DNA of 64,000 nt from assembly GCA_009869945.1 (NCBI GenBank), contig WIXG01000065.1, positions 186,001 to 250,000 on the forward strand, in the 5' to 3' direction. The notes below the pieces were generated by a model that was not told the origin of the DNA, made no database searches, and was given only the letters and a program-made list of their open reading frames with translations. A program made the position numbers and the translations under genes. This stretch comes from Mesaphorura yosii. Lineage: Eukaryota; Arthropoda; Collembola; Poduromorpha; Tullbergiidae. Below are positions 18,402 through 30,588 of the stretch, piece by piece (within the stretch, counting starts at the first letter, position 1; every line of letters starts with the position of its first letter).

Positions 18402-20375
18402 TCATTTCTCACTGCTGCTTGTGCTAATTGTAATAGGCGTGTCTGACGTGTCAGAATTATCATCATATTTAACTTGATGCGGATGCGAGCCGTCTGACCG
18501 ATTCCATGGCTGTTCTGTGCTAGTTGCAAATAAATCATAAATCAGAGCTTCGACAAAGTAAACGCCCGCAGCAATTAAGAATACGAGCTTCCAGTTCTCC
18601 AGGGACGGGTCCTCATTGATAATCAGGCCAGCCACCCAAGGAGCAAGAAACCCGCAGAGGTTACTCGCGGTATTCGTGATTCCCATCAGAATACCAGCAT
18701 GATTTCGGGCGATATCACAATGATTCACGACGTAGCCGCCTTAAAAAAAAGCACCAACATTGGAACATTGAGAAATCTTCCAGCTCGGCATTTCTTCAGT
18801 TTATAATCGTACCATAAACAGCGCCATTGATTCCGACGGCTGCGGTGAGCAAAGTCACCGTCAATACACGATCGCAACCTGAATAAGCTGCGGCGACCAT
18901 GAAAATGGCTGATCCCCAATGGGCTGGAATTAAACAAGATTGTCACTCTAAGACTGGTATCAATCCAAGCAGCTTGCTTAGTTCTTACCGACAGTTTGAC
19001 ACAGCTTCCGGACAACAACGACTCTAAATATCTGCCGTTGTATCAAAAAGTCCGCAAACTTTGTGATGACCATCGATAAAATCCACATTAGAAGATACGG
19101 CAAAGCTGACATCCAAGAATTCTGAAAACTCAGAGGATCAAATTTTCAGCTCCTGAACTTGACTTCTAGCATGGTTTTTGATTTTGTAATTGGCGTGAAG
19201 GAGAGCTCGGCTCGGCTTTCGCGTGGCGTGGTTTCTCACCCGTTTAAGGTCGAAATGGAGAACAGACTTCATGTACGTCGGCAATTCGGTTAACAGCGTG
19301 TACAGCCCCCAAGTGTGGCCCGTATGTCCGACAATAATGGCCCAGACTGGGACCGAAGTGAATATTTTCAGCCATGGCGTCGGGACCTGCACCTTCAATT
19401 GCTGGTTACCGATCCCGATGGACTTTTCAATGTACAGCAGCTCCTCCTTCGTAATGCGCGGATGCTCGTTTGGGCGGTCATACATGAGAAAACACCACAG
19501 CAAGAACCAAATCACGCTGAACCCTCCAATCGTATAGAAAACAGACTCCCAACCTCCGAATATGTTGGAATGTATCAAGGCTCCAGAAACGATCATTGTT
19601 GCGGCCGTGCCAAACTGAGATCCAGCGTACGACAGCGACCCGAGGCTGCTTCGCTCTTGCGGTGGAGCCCAGTTGCTCAGAATGACGTGCATGGCTGGAG
19701 TCGTCAGTCCCTTACGAACGCGAACCGAGAAAAGAATATTGAATTCCTAGCGCATACTCTGCGTACTTAAACATGTCAAAAAATGGCTTTAAGTACCAAC
19801 AGTAAACTTACTTCTCCAAGACCTTGAACCACACGCACAAAGATAAGTGCGTATTTACTCGTCCTTGCCGCGATTGGCGTGAGCAGTGCAAAGATTGCAG
19901 TGACCAAAATGCCCAGGCCCAACGGCCACTTTCCGCCGTACCGCTGCGACAGAATACCGCCAGGCAATTGGGTGAGGACGTAGCCATAAAAGAAACTGCC
20001 AAGTATAATTCCCTGCTCTGCTTCGTTCCAATTGAATTCGCCCTGCGACTCGCTGACCGATCCGGCGATGTTGGCCAAGTATTCTTCCCGCAGAGCTGGA
20101 CAAGTCTCGACTTGAGCAACATTGCTGATATTCGAGGTCAAAGACAAATTGTCTGCAACTGCAAGACGTCTGTGCCCATGACCTCTTGTCGAATTCACCA
20201 TCGCCACGATCGCCAACGACAAGTTGAATCTCATCGCGTATGAGACGGCAAACCCCCAAAATGAGAGAAAAACGATTGTGTGCCGCACTCCCCATCCAGA
20301 TGGCTTCAGTTGACTTCTGAATCCATCACCGTCTTCGGGTGACTCGGTGATCTGAATTATCGGCGTCAGCTTCAT
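18402..20375 (-). CDS. SLC17 family anion transporter (sialin-like), copy 1
   Basis: Five exons (20375-19812, 19710-19240, 19121-18989, 18923-18813, 18739-18402) give 538 residues. Twelve-helix MFS architecture is evident. Family motifs are GWGVRHTIVFLSFWGFAVSY with YAMRFNLSLAIVAMVN at helix 1, EAEQGIILGSFFYGYVLTQLPGG, the MFS loop RYGGKWPLGLGI, then GWESVFYTIGG and WGLYTLLTELPTYM. These place it with SLC17 (sialin/vesicular glutamate/phosphate transporters), which move organic anions across lysosomal, synaptic-vesicle or plasma membranes. The large loop between helices 1 and 2 (about residues 62-112) contains N-glycosylation sequons (NSTR, NLSL). The substrate cannot be read from sequence. 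It lies upstream of a second SLC17 gene on the same strand; splice sites after DLKR (phase 0) and after RKLCQTV (phase 1) are shared with it. Confidence 0.9.
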
Positions 20376-20865
20376 CTTGACTGTATGACTGCTACAAAAG
20401 ATTTAAGATCGTTGACTCCTGCTCGATGCAAATGTAATGCGATGGCGGGCCGTCTGAGTTTCGTGCCTTGAATTACAATTACCTAAATGATGATTGATGA
20501 AGAATCGTGAGTTTATTTGCAAACTGGACGACTCGGCATCGGCACACACAAACGGTTACGATTCATGAAAGGGTACCCGTGGACTCTGTGTTTACACTTT
20601 GATTGGCGTGTGCAAAATATTTGTATATCGTTAGCAAACGTGTATCAATCATATTAAAGACGGTATTTGGCATAAATGAGCTTAGCCATTACAAACACAC
20701 ACTTTGTCTCGAGATGCTCAAGAGTGCAAAAATCGATCAAGAATCTTGAAATTCTGCCATTGCACTCTTCGGCAAATTTAGTAAGAAAATGCCTTCAACA
20801 CGAACGTCAGTTGATTTCTTCTAGAATTCTTCTCCTACAAAATGTATTCTGTAGGTCACGTCGTG

Positions 20866-20871
20866 TTTATT
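20866..20871 (-). promoter_or_regulatory. Poly(A) signal for small ORF at 20938-21252
   Basis: Forward tttatt, i.e. AATAAA on the minus strand, 67 bases beyond the stop of the small single-exon ORF. It is weak but independent support that the ORF is expressed. Confidence 0.4.
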
Positions 20872-20937
20872 TGTTGTAATAAATTGTGTATGGCTGGAAT
20901 CATGCTCGCAAACTCACTGACGGCCTCAGCAGCTGTT

Positions 20938-21252
20938 TTATGATAGATAATTATCGTTGACAGTGCGGTGAAGGTCTTGAAAAAGTAACTTCCACGAAGC
21001 TCGGTCCTTTTCTTTTCTGTTGACCTTTGCAAGTGAAAGGAATCCTGTGTCTTGTACTTTGACACTGGCAGATTGTACCAGGTCCGCGTCCGGTTTACCA
21101 TCGTACTCCAATCTAAACTCGTTGCATGTTCTGACGCACTGATATGTTCGATACGAGAATTTCTCACGTATGAGGTGAGAATTCGTCAATTCGCGAAGTC
21201 GAGAAATGGTTGCTGTGCGTGGAACTTCTATGTGTTCTTCCTCGGTGGACAT
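20938..21252 (-). CDS. Small single-exon hypothetical protein, 104 aa
   Basis: An uninterrupted ATG-to-TAA ORF between the two SLC17 genes. Its composition is protein-like: mixed charged and hydrophobic residues, no low complexity. It starts MSTEEEHIEVPRTATISRLR and ends near WKLLFQDLHRTVNDNYLS. No signal peptide, membrane helix or motif is recognisable. Two cysteines lie close together (QCVRTC). A minus-strand AATAAA follows the stop by 67 bases. I do not recognise the family. It could be a genuine small conserved gene, the last exon of a longer gene, or a chance ORF. Composition and the poly(A) signal make me favour a real gene. Confidence 0.42.
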   Translation of the reverse strand: MSTEEEHIEVPRTATISRLRELTNSHLIREKFSYRTYQCVRTCNEFRLEYDGKPDADLVQSASVKVQDTGFLSLAKVNRKEKDRASWKLLFQDLHRTVNDNYLS

Positions 21253-22481
21253 GCAATCACAACTCAGAAATGTTTACTTCGGATATCAGAAAGGCAATGA
21301 ACCATTGTCCATTTTCTGTTCAGCCGTCCAAGAATAAAGCGAGATTTTCTGTGCGCATCGAAGTATCGGTGTACGATAGAATTTAAAAATAGACCTCATG
21401 ATTAGGAGCCCCTCTGAACTAAATCTCTGTTGTCTTTAGTATAACATTGGACTCATTATCTTCACAGCACAATGCTATTAGAAATGATAAGAAATTTTGA
21501 AACAACAATGTACGGCGTGTCCAGATTACGAGGTGTAGTATGCAATCGTCCCTGCAGAAAGTCAATACGCATACCGCTGAAGCACTCGCGTGGACGAGGA
21601 GCGGTCAAGGCAAGGCCTTGGAGAATGTCGATGGGTTATGAAAAGTTATGATCGACAACTTCAAGAATAGTTTATTAAGACACTTGCCATGCTCAAATGA
21701 ATTCGTTTTAAAATATGAACGATACGGATGATACGACATAAATTTAAGTTAACATTTTTGTTAAAAGCGAAATACTTGTACATCGTTTTATGCGGGAAAA
21801 CCGTTTTAGCCGGTTCCGCTCTTGGTCCAAAGATACCGAGAATACCGACAGAGTTGGAAGTAAAGACATCTGACATGCAAGGGTATGACTAGATTTGTTG
21901 TCCGAAAAATACTTAAAACATCTTAAATATCTTATTGGCAACATTATTGTCACTGTCGTTGGCGTTGACGGTTCAGTTGAATGTCTCCATAATCTTGAAA
22001 TGCTTGGCGTGTTGTAGGCCCAGTGTTAATCCGAAGCATGGGTGTCGATCAGTCCTCCCGACTTCTTTCTCGGGCGCTTCGTTCGCACTGAAGGTAACAA
22101 CGGGTCGTGGTCACCTGAACTGCTGGCCCTGCAGGAAAGACGAAACAAATGCTATATTTTGGCAATGATTCAAGCACATGTGTGCTTGAGATTGGAGAGC
22201 AGGGCACATGCCTAATTTCATGCAATTATTTTTACTACTCACAATCCAAATTCATGCTTACAGTCCTCATGCTCATGCAATATGCATCTTTCGGAAGACC
22301 AGCTTTTATTTAAGGTTCTTTCATAACCCTTCGTTTTAATGCCGAATTCAGGCCGTCTCTTTCCTGAAGGGCCTCGTTAAGATCTTAAATGGCCTAGAGA
22401 TTCTACTCCTACTCCGTACTACACACGCGAATCGCCGACCACAGCCACAAGGCACCAGTCTTTAATAAATAGAAAAGCGCA
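21253..22481. other. Spacer between small ORF and SLC17 copy 2
   Basis: No coding sequence is recognised. The 3' UTR of SLC17 copy 2 occupies the upper end, up to the minus-strand poly(A) signal at 22305-22310. Confidence 0.4.
22305..22310 (-). promoter_or_regulatory. Poly(A) signal AATAAA, SLC17 copy 2
   Basis: Forward tttatt, about 170 bases beyond the stop codon on the minus strand. Confidence 0.45.
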
Positions 22482-24688
22482 TTACTCATCATCCCGGTAA
22501 CTTTGTTTCATGTCTCGATTCCATGGCTGTTCTTCACCGGACGCAAATACTATGTAGAACAAATTGTCCACAACAAATATGGAAGCCGAGATGATAAATA
22601 TGAGCCTCCAATCGTTCAACGTCCCCTGTAAATTGAAAATTCAGATATTTTCATAGAGAAAACTCGAAAGGGACAAATCACATGCAACTAATTTACCCCA
22701 TCGTTTATGATGACTCCAGCCACATAAGGCGCCTATAAAGATGAAGATAACATGGTCACCTGGTCGATGCAATCAATTTTGAACTCGCTCAGAGTAACTA
22801 AGGACTTACCGCAATGCCGCAAAGGTTAGCAAACCCATTTGTTATTCCCATTAGCACAGCTGCATGGTTGGGTGCGATGTCCAAATGATTAACTTGGTAT
22901 CCAGCGTACATGCACCCATTGATACCGATGGAGATGGTCAGCAAGGACACAGTCAAAATGGTGTCGCATCCGCTGTACCCAGCGCCAACCAAAGCGATAG
23001 CCGGAATCCAGTGTCCTATTGTAGTAAGCACAAAAGAATTAAAGTAGTCCAAGAAGGACACCACTAATGTGACGGAACATCGTGGAATTAGTCGTACCAA
23101 CTGTATTGAACAATTTTCTGACAGTGGTCGTGGATGCGATATCATTTTCTCGTAAGAAATCCGCGAAGAAACTAGCGATGACAGAGACAAGCCACATCAC
23201 AAAGTACGGCAGGCCTGACAACCATCCGTTCTGTGAAATTGCACGCGTGATATACAACCGTAAGCTAGAGATATATCATACAGGCGAAAGCGTCGGCCAC
23301 CTTACCTGCTTGATATCAAAATGGAGGACATTCTTCAAGTACGTTGGAAGCTCCGTGAGTAGTGTGTACAAGCCCCAGCCTTGGCCCGTCTGTGTTACAA
23401 GAATGGCGAGCACGGGCATGGAAGTGAGTATCTTCCTCCATGGAGTTGGGACCTTGTGCTGTAATCAGAAAAGAGACATAATTTTAAATTAAATTCTAGA
23501 CAGTCACTTTTAAGCCGGGCAAAAGGCGTGCCGCCTAATTACCTTGGAAGACTGTTCACCAATGGAATGCTGAATGTAGGATAATTCTCGTGCTGTAATC
23601 CGCGGATGCGAGGCTGGCGTATCAGAGATGAACATCATCCAAAATAGGAACCAGACAATGCCCGCGATCCCCATGACGTAGAACACGGACGGCCAGCCGC
23701 CCATTAAGCCCGAGCTGATTAAGAACCCACACAGTGGCATTGCTATCACAGTTCCGATCTGGGCACCTGGCAAAAGGATTGAGTTCGCATGTTGATAACA
23801 CTATAACGATTGTATGGACCTACTGGAAAAACCTGACTAACCTGCGTACACGAATGCCCCGAGTTTGCTTCTTTCCAACGGCGGAAGCCATTTCGCAAGC
23901 AAAGCGTGCATGGCCGGATTCGTCACTCCTTCTCCAAACCCTTGAATGACTCTTACGATGATGAGCACGACTTTACCAGATCTTGCTGCCCATGGCGTAA
24001 GCAAAGAAAACAGGGCGGTGATCAGCATGCCGATCCCGAACGGCCACTTGCCGCCAATTCGTTCGCTCAGCATTCCGCCCGGGACTTGTGTGGCAACATA
24101 GCCCCAAAAGAAGCTCCCAAGAATTATACCCTGATCTGCTCCATTCCAATCAAATTCACCGCCCCCGCTGGAGTTGGATGACGACTGACCCCAGTCGTTG
24201 TGTATCAGATTCGGGCACACATTGAGTGAATGCCCTTGACTAGAGGACCCATTGCTCGAGACCATTTCGACGATGGCGATGGACAGGTTCACGCGCATCG
24301 CGTAAGAGGCAACAAAACCCCAGAATCCGAGCATGGCCATCGTGTGTCTTGCTCCCCATCCATCTAACATTAAAGATTTAATTATAAGCATGCAATTAGC
24401 ATTGAAATTATATTAGTCAATTTAACAGCAGAGTCAAGGTGCATAGAAATTCTTGTAACCTGGTTTGGCTGGCAATGATGTGGAGACGGACGACGGACTC
24501 ATGCTTCGACTGCTGCTGCTGAGCCCCGTGCCGCTGCTGTCGCCGTATTCGTCAACTGCTGCATTTATCGCGTACGTCGAATACTGACTAGTTGTGATCT
24601 CATCCAAGTTATCTTGGCTTGATCCTGCGCTCGCGCCTGCACCTGGTACCGGAACTTCGAGCGCGTTGCCTTTTCTTCTCAAAGGCAT
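22482..24688 (-). CDS. SLC17 family anion transporter (sialin-like), copy 2
   Basis: Eight exons (24688-24460, 24363-23842, 23766-23543, 23458-23306, 23230-23098, 23015-22810, 22732-22697, 22625-22482) give 548 residues. A Ser-rich cytosolic tail of 76 residues precedes the SLC17 core. The core shows GWGARHTMAMLGFWGF, YAMRVNLSIAIVEMV, ADQGIILGSFFWGYVATQVPGG, the MFS loop ERIGGKWPFGIG and WGLYTLLTELPTYLKNVL, then NHLDIAPNHAAVLMGITNG and a terminal FASGEEQPWNRD. The EEQPWN-type ending (TEQPWN in copy 1) is common to both genes. The role is organic-anion transport by an MFS fold, with substrate undetermined. The first donor is gttaca, a weak site chosen because it alone keeps the frame. It has more introns than copy 1 and shares only two intron positions with it, so the pair is old rather than a recent duplication. 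Confidence 0.9.
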
Positions 24689-27600
24689 CTTGGCTTTAGC
24701 TTTGGCTTTGGTTTGATTCGATGAACGTAAGTGAATTTCTGACTTTCAGCTGGACGATGATGTTGGAATTTGCATGTGTAATACTAGAAATGTCCAATAA
24801 TCTCCTTCGACTTTGTCTTCGTCTAGCCTACGTGTGCGTCTAAAGTCCATTAATTCTTATCACAGTCATTCATTCTTTTCTTGTCTTTTCAGTGTCCAGC
24901 TTAATTGAGGTTTTCGTGTAATGCAAATGGAATGTGGTGCAGACTTCCAGTGACAGGAGAAGTTGACTGGCATGACATGCACGCGATAAAAAGCGATGCA
25001 ACGTCCATAAGAAAGTGCAGGGTGAGTTTGAGGAATTTCGGAATGTCGTACGAAAGACAATTTATAGTGATGATGTTGCTCTCAGCTAATCTTTGTTTTG
25101 AGTTCTTCAATACTGAAGGGATGAATCACCAAAATCATTCAATTTATACCCTCATTTTCATCTTGCCAGTAGTTTGGGTGCTTTGCTGCACAGATCTTTG
25201 ACCCTGCTGCGCATCGGCGCGGTGCAGCGCTGTGCTGTAATTAGCGTACTGCGTTTTCTTCAGGGCTCTGTGAAAGAGGAAAAGTCACATCTTAGAATAA
25301 GAGCAATGATATAATCTTCAAAAACAATGGGATTATGGGAACCATGTACGCTCCAGCTGCAAATCTGAAGCTTAATCGAAGTTTAATGAATCATTAGTCA
25401 AATCGCGCTTGTTAATTACCCGTCCAACACTTATGAGTACAAATATCTCAACCGACTGAACGCATCATTTCGGTTGCATCTGTGTTCAGTACACAGCGTT
25501 TCACGTTTCTCATGCCACTGCCGTGCGCAACGTGACGATGCTCGGGTCTAATCAGTCAAAGATTAATGTGAGGGTAAACAAAAGCATCAAATCCCTTGCG
25601 TGCTTGAATGGTCTGAATTTTGAGAATCTAACCCTAAAATTACAAATTGCGTAGTTACGAAAATCATGGTGGACTGTTTTGTTCAGACCTTTCAGGCGAT
25701 TCATACGCAATCAATGATCAGTGCCTACGTTCTTCTATGAGTACCCACGTTCTCCTTTCAAAAATAGCGAGACATGCACCTGCTATTTGCAGCCTATTTT
25801 CTATTCCTTTTCTGGAGACTTCAATTGTCGTTCAGCTTCTACTCATTCGTAGTGCTCATTTAACAAATTAGCATTGTACCAAGAATCCTGCGAATTGTCC
25901 AATTTCATCAAATGACACAATCAATGGATAAGTCAGACAATTCATAGCCGTCGTTTATCGATTTTGCATTGATCACCGTTAATCTATTATTCATAAACCA
26001 TTTTCATAACAGCCGGCCAGCCAGCCAACTCGACTCGGCTCGCTGATGAACAGGCACGTCCTCGCATAACAGACATCACAGTTTCGTTCCATACGCGTGC
26101 CAGTCTGTTCATACGTTCTTCATTTATATTTCATTTCATTTTCATAGCACACGTCAGGTCAGACGAGTCAAGTGAGTCAGGTCGTTTTCCCTTCCTTCAT
26201 GGCCGGCCGGACGAGAGTTTTGTTCTAGATCCTGAATTTTTTGCAATTTGCACTCAGCGCTCGACATGATACGAAAATCAGCAAAAATTTGGTACAAGGT
26301 TTAAGAATTTTCAGTGTGCGTGGGTTTGGATTGTGCGTCGCCTCTCTTTATTGGAAGTGAATGGTAAACCGGTGGTGGCGTGGTGCTTTGTTGATGGACT
26401 TACGAATTGCGATCAAGTTCTTGACACACAAGAATATTACAGCTACTGCGTCGGCAGGTGAGTAATGTGGTTTTCCTTTACTTACTTTTGGGTTTAATGT
26501 CGTACTTGTGCTTTGCTGTAATTTATGTCAATGTCATTTCGCACATTGAAGTTTATAGCATTGTTTTGTGGTGCAATGCAACAATAGCAGGACAGGAGGC
26601 TTGGCAAGGCAAGCAAGTCGTCCTACAGCAAGCAACGTGCTTCTCAAGAACGTGGGATCGGCGGAGGAGTGACTGGGACTTCTTCCTTGCATTGTTTACA
26701 TTCATTATCATTTGCGATTGTATAACAAACGCGTGATGTGATGCCTTTGAAGAAGCCTTTGATGCATGGTGCCTGTCTGCTTGTCCTGTTCTGGTGTGTG
26801 TCCAACTCTTAGTAGTTTTTTGTATGTTTTTCACATTCTTATTTTTAAACCCATGCTTTCAGGAATTTCGAGGGTAAAAACGTTCTGACGGCAGTGGGAG
26901 CGAGAACTGGGATTGCCCGTGCTGTGCCATTATCTTGTGAATGTGAACAGTGAACGTGACGTGACGAACGTGATCTGGAACAGTTTACGGGATCGATCCA
27001 GGAAGCCGACCTGCGAAATTCCAGCATTTAATTCTGTTCCAGCAGCGATTGGAGGCCAGCATTCTACGTTCTAACATTCTAAGCTCAGACTCAACGCTCC
27101 AAGGTAATATTTTTATATTTCAAGCAACATGCATATGAGCGAAGGCGGGGACGAGACCGAGACAAGAAAATGCTACCCTGATACGCAATTTCTCGCGAAT
27201 AGTAGCGAGTGATGGTGATAAGGACAAGTGCCGATGAGTGCTTGTCTTTATTCTGGAGTCTGGAGCGCACGTTGTTGATGTGCATTTAGCCATTGAGCGT
27301 CAAACTGAGACGCAGTAACAATTTATCTCTGAAGCACTGAACTAATTTAGCTAATGATAGCCAGGAATATTACAAAAGTAGTGTAACAAAGTGTAGCTGT
27401 GAGCCGCCCACGCTGTAGTAGTTCCGTGATTTTAGTGTCTGAAATCTGAAGTATGAGCAATGAGCTCATCGTCATCATTTTTGCAAAGTGTAAAGGTTAA
27501 GTTTGGGTTCAACTCTCGGCGACCCGACGATAATTGAAGACTCATCAAAACATCATTCATATGCAGGCGTAACGAACACGAAAAATGCCAGCTCAATTTC

Positions 27601-28804
27601 CGCCATTGCTATTGCGTTTTGGCTGTAAGTGCCTGGTCACGAGTCACGGGTTTGATAAGAGAAGGAATTGCGGAAATGTAAATAAAATCTGGTGTCTGGA
27701 GATTCTGGAGCAGGACCTCATTCTCGTTTTCGAAAGAATTCCATGCTAATCCAACTCCTCCCTCCTCCGTTTCATATGCAATAGCCTCAGTCAGTCTGCA
27801 ATTGCAATTGAGTGACTAATCATCAGTCAGTTTATCGAGCGTGTTGCGAGTGACATAATTTAACCCTTGCTCCAGAGTTCCAAAAGTCAATTAAACCCAT
27901 CAGTTTTCTATTGCAGATGAGTCATGAAGCGACTGATCTTACTTTCAGTGTCGTTCTTTTAACTTGCCAGATTCCAGAAGTCACAGCAACGGCGACAAAT
28001 CCTGACTCCACGAATTGACCATTGCACTGGAGAGTAACGGCAACACGCGACTGGGACACGTCATGGAATCGGAATCGTCTTGACAAGTGCCAAATATCGA
28101 AATCATCACACCATAAACCATGAACATCACACGTTATTCATAGCCGTAGCCCACCCAAGCACCTGACTATCTCCATTCGCACTTATATAATCTTAAACGT
28201 CGAACCTTGAATGTAAAATTCAACCTTTCTAATCAAGTTTTTTTCAAGTTGAGCGTATTACACAATCCACAAAAACCATCGCATCACATCAACGAGACGG
28301 CCCATCGACCGGCACGGCACCAGCAACGTGCGTGCCTCATCGTATGGGCATGCTGACTGCTGACTACTGGCAAACAAGCACTGATTGACTACAACCACCA
28401 CGGCAAATGCTCTATGCTACAACCACTGCAGCAGCTACGGATCACATAATCATCTGTTTCTGTGCAGGCGCATTATAAATACAAAGACAAATTTTATGTT
28501 GTACACATCAGTCTTGGACTGTCTCTACCAAAACACAGTACGAGTCGTCATTTTCTTCAAGTGGACGTGGATTTGGTAAGAAGAAAATTCGAGACCCCAA
28601 AAAGAGAATGCAATCCAAGTGTAATTAATTACAATTTATGCAGAATTGCACAAGTACCAACGACCAGTTTGTAGTAGTAGTATTTTTATTTTTAATGTCA
28701 GTTGCAACACCTTCTGCCCAAGTTTAGTAGAGCACCAAGAGTCAAGGCTAAATCAGGCTAATACTGTGATCTATGAACGATTTCTCTGCAGTCTGACAAA
28801 TATC
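24689..28804. other. Intergenic region upstream of the lipase gene
   Basis: No coding exon is recognised. Isolated splice-like sites occur, for example cag|gtgagt near 26458, gtaagt near 27627 and ctctgcag near 28791. These could join non-coding first exons to the lipase coding exon at 28805. The upper end also contains the promoter of SLC17 copy 2. Confidence 0.4.
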
Positions 28805-30282
28805 ATGGACCTTTCCACCACGTCGTGGGCAAACATCGCCAAGTCGGCTGGAGACGTCGTGTCACATGTTCTGGTGCAACCAGGTAAGATAGCATCTCAC
28901 GCTGTCCGATCTTGACCTCATTTGTGAGATATTACAACATTTGCAATTTATGTACAGGCATTTTAGCGGCACAGGCTGTGGTTAACAGCGAAGGCTGTCC
29001 AGAGAAAGAGAAGGTCATTGCTAAGAATGGTCAACTCTTCAAGCAGGCCGTGAAGCAAGTCATCACCGTCGCCGCTCTCCTGCCCAAAACCTGGAATGCA
29101 CCGCCTGGAACACTCCACCGGCTCCTTGAAGAAGCTGAGACTCCTTGGACGCTCGATGAAATCAAACCACACCTGCGCGTCTTTCATCGCAGCAAAAAGA
29201 CATCGCTCACCATCGGGCATGATTTAAGCTCAGACCTGGTCATCAACCTGTTAGTCAACTTTGGACTCCTGGAAGCGTCCAAGATCACCATCATCACCCA
29301 TGGGTTCATGAACACTGCCAGATTCGCGTGGTTACCAGCAATGAAAGATGCCATATTCCAGGCAGATGAGACCGACGACATTGTGATTCTCATGGACTGG
29401 GGCCAGGGCGCTTTCATCGGGGTTCATGCGTACGACAATGCAGCGCAAAATATCGCAACAGTGGCAAAGTGGATGGCCAGCCACATTCAACTCATAAAGG
29501 AGGTCAAAGAAAACATTTACATTCACACCATTGGCCATAGTTTGGGCGCGCACTTGTTTGGCGTTGCGGGAAGAATCGCGAAGATAAACGAAATCGAGCC
29601 CTGCATCGACCGAATCACTGGGCTGGACCCTGCGGGCCCTGGATTCGAAAACTACTATGATCTGGGGTTTGATGGCAAGCATCAATCTCTGCGACTCACA
29701 GCCGCCTCCGCTAAATTCGTAGACTGCATTCACACCGACGGATACTCACACGCGCTGCATGGTCAAGCAATCATCAGCCCAACTAACCATTATGGTACTT
29801 TCATTCCTCTGGGTGATATCGGTAAGTTACTCAAAGTTAAGTTAACGTAAAAGCCCACTTGGCAGTTGCCAATATGCACAATTCAACTCTCAAACGAACT
29901 TTGTTCTGTCACAGACTTTTATCCCAACTGGGGTCACTCACAGCCTGGCTGCAGCATGTACAATATCATTGGAAGTCATTTGCGAGCGATTGACCTCTTC
30001 ACATGGAGTATTACGAATCCTGGGAAGCTAGTTACCAATAAGAAGCTTGTGGAAACACCCGAGTACATGGAACCTGCCAAGACGTGGTCTCCGACCGCAG
30101 AGCCTGTCGAAATGGGCTACTACTGCAAGCCAAATGGGGCGGGTGGCAATTATTACGTGCAAACAAACGACGATGAGCCTTGGATCACTGACACGAAGAC
30201 TAATATTGCGACCGTGCTATTGGCATTGACACCACCACCGTTGGAAACTCAAGCAGTCCCAGAGGAGGTTCAGACTCAATAG
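28805..30282 (+). CDS. Lipase of the pancreatic-lipase superfamily, short lid
   Basis: Three exons (28805-28883, 28958-29821, 29915-30282) encode 436 residues. The alpha/beta-hydrolase core is complete. The nucleophile elbow GHSLG carries Ser221, the acid is Asp250 in TGLDPAGPGF, and the catalytic His336 is in GSHLRA after the DFYPNWGHSQPGC strand. ITHGF supplies the oxyanion loop. The enzyme should hydrolyse ester bonds of acylglycerols or phospholipids. Between PGC and SHLRA there are only six residues, so the usual lid of about 20 residues is absent, as in phospholipase-A1-like members. No clear signal peptide is visible at this ATG. An acceptor-like ctctgcag just upstream suggests a separate 5' exon that might carry one, and the frame is open upstream to an ATG at 28646. 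The C-terminal PLAT domain of vertebrate pancreatic lipase is missing, as usual for invertebrate members. Confidence 0.85.
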
Positions 30283-30582
30283 CGCACAAGGCAAGGCGTG
30301 AAGAAGGAAAACGTGTGGCCTGCGTGGCATGATAAAGCGATTCCTAAAACGAAATCTAATCCAGTCCAACGTTAGCTAGTAATTGATTTAATCATGACAT
30401 GACAGTAACTCATGTACGCTCAACACATTCAGTACACATTTGTGCACATAAATTAAGTACAAAGCTATTTTGCACGACAATGATATTTCTCCTGACTGAT
30501 GAAGATGCACGCTCGCTCAACCCAGTAATGTATTTATAATTTATTTAAATAGTTTGGAATTGTACGCTTTACGTAAAAGACG

Positions 30583-30588
30583 AATAAA
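30583..30588 (+). promoter_or_regulatory. Poly(A) signal AATAAA, lipase
   Basis: A canonical hexamer 300 bases after the lipase stop. The remainder, up to about 32030, is spacer without recognised genes. Confidence 0.5.

Noticed and set aside
26394-26457. ATG-led exon with a good donor (cag|gtgagt)
   Set aside because: The frame hits a stop a few codons into the only nearby acceptor exon; more likely a non-coding first exon or chance.
27500-27525. B-box-like sequence GGTTCAACTC suggesting a tRNA gene
   Set aside because: No T-arm stem forms around it and no acceptor or anticodon stem is found upstream.
28963-29733. Minus-strand ORFs of 77-133 residues
   Set aside because: They are shadows of the lipase coding exon on the opposite strand.
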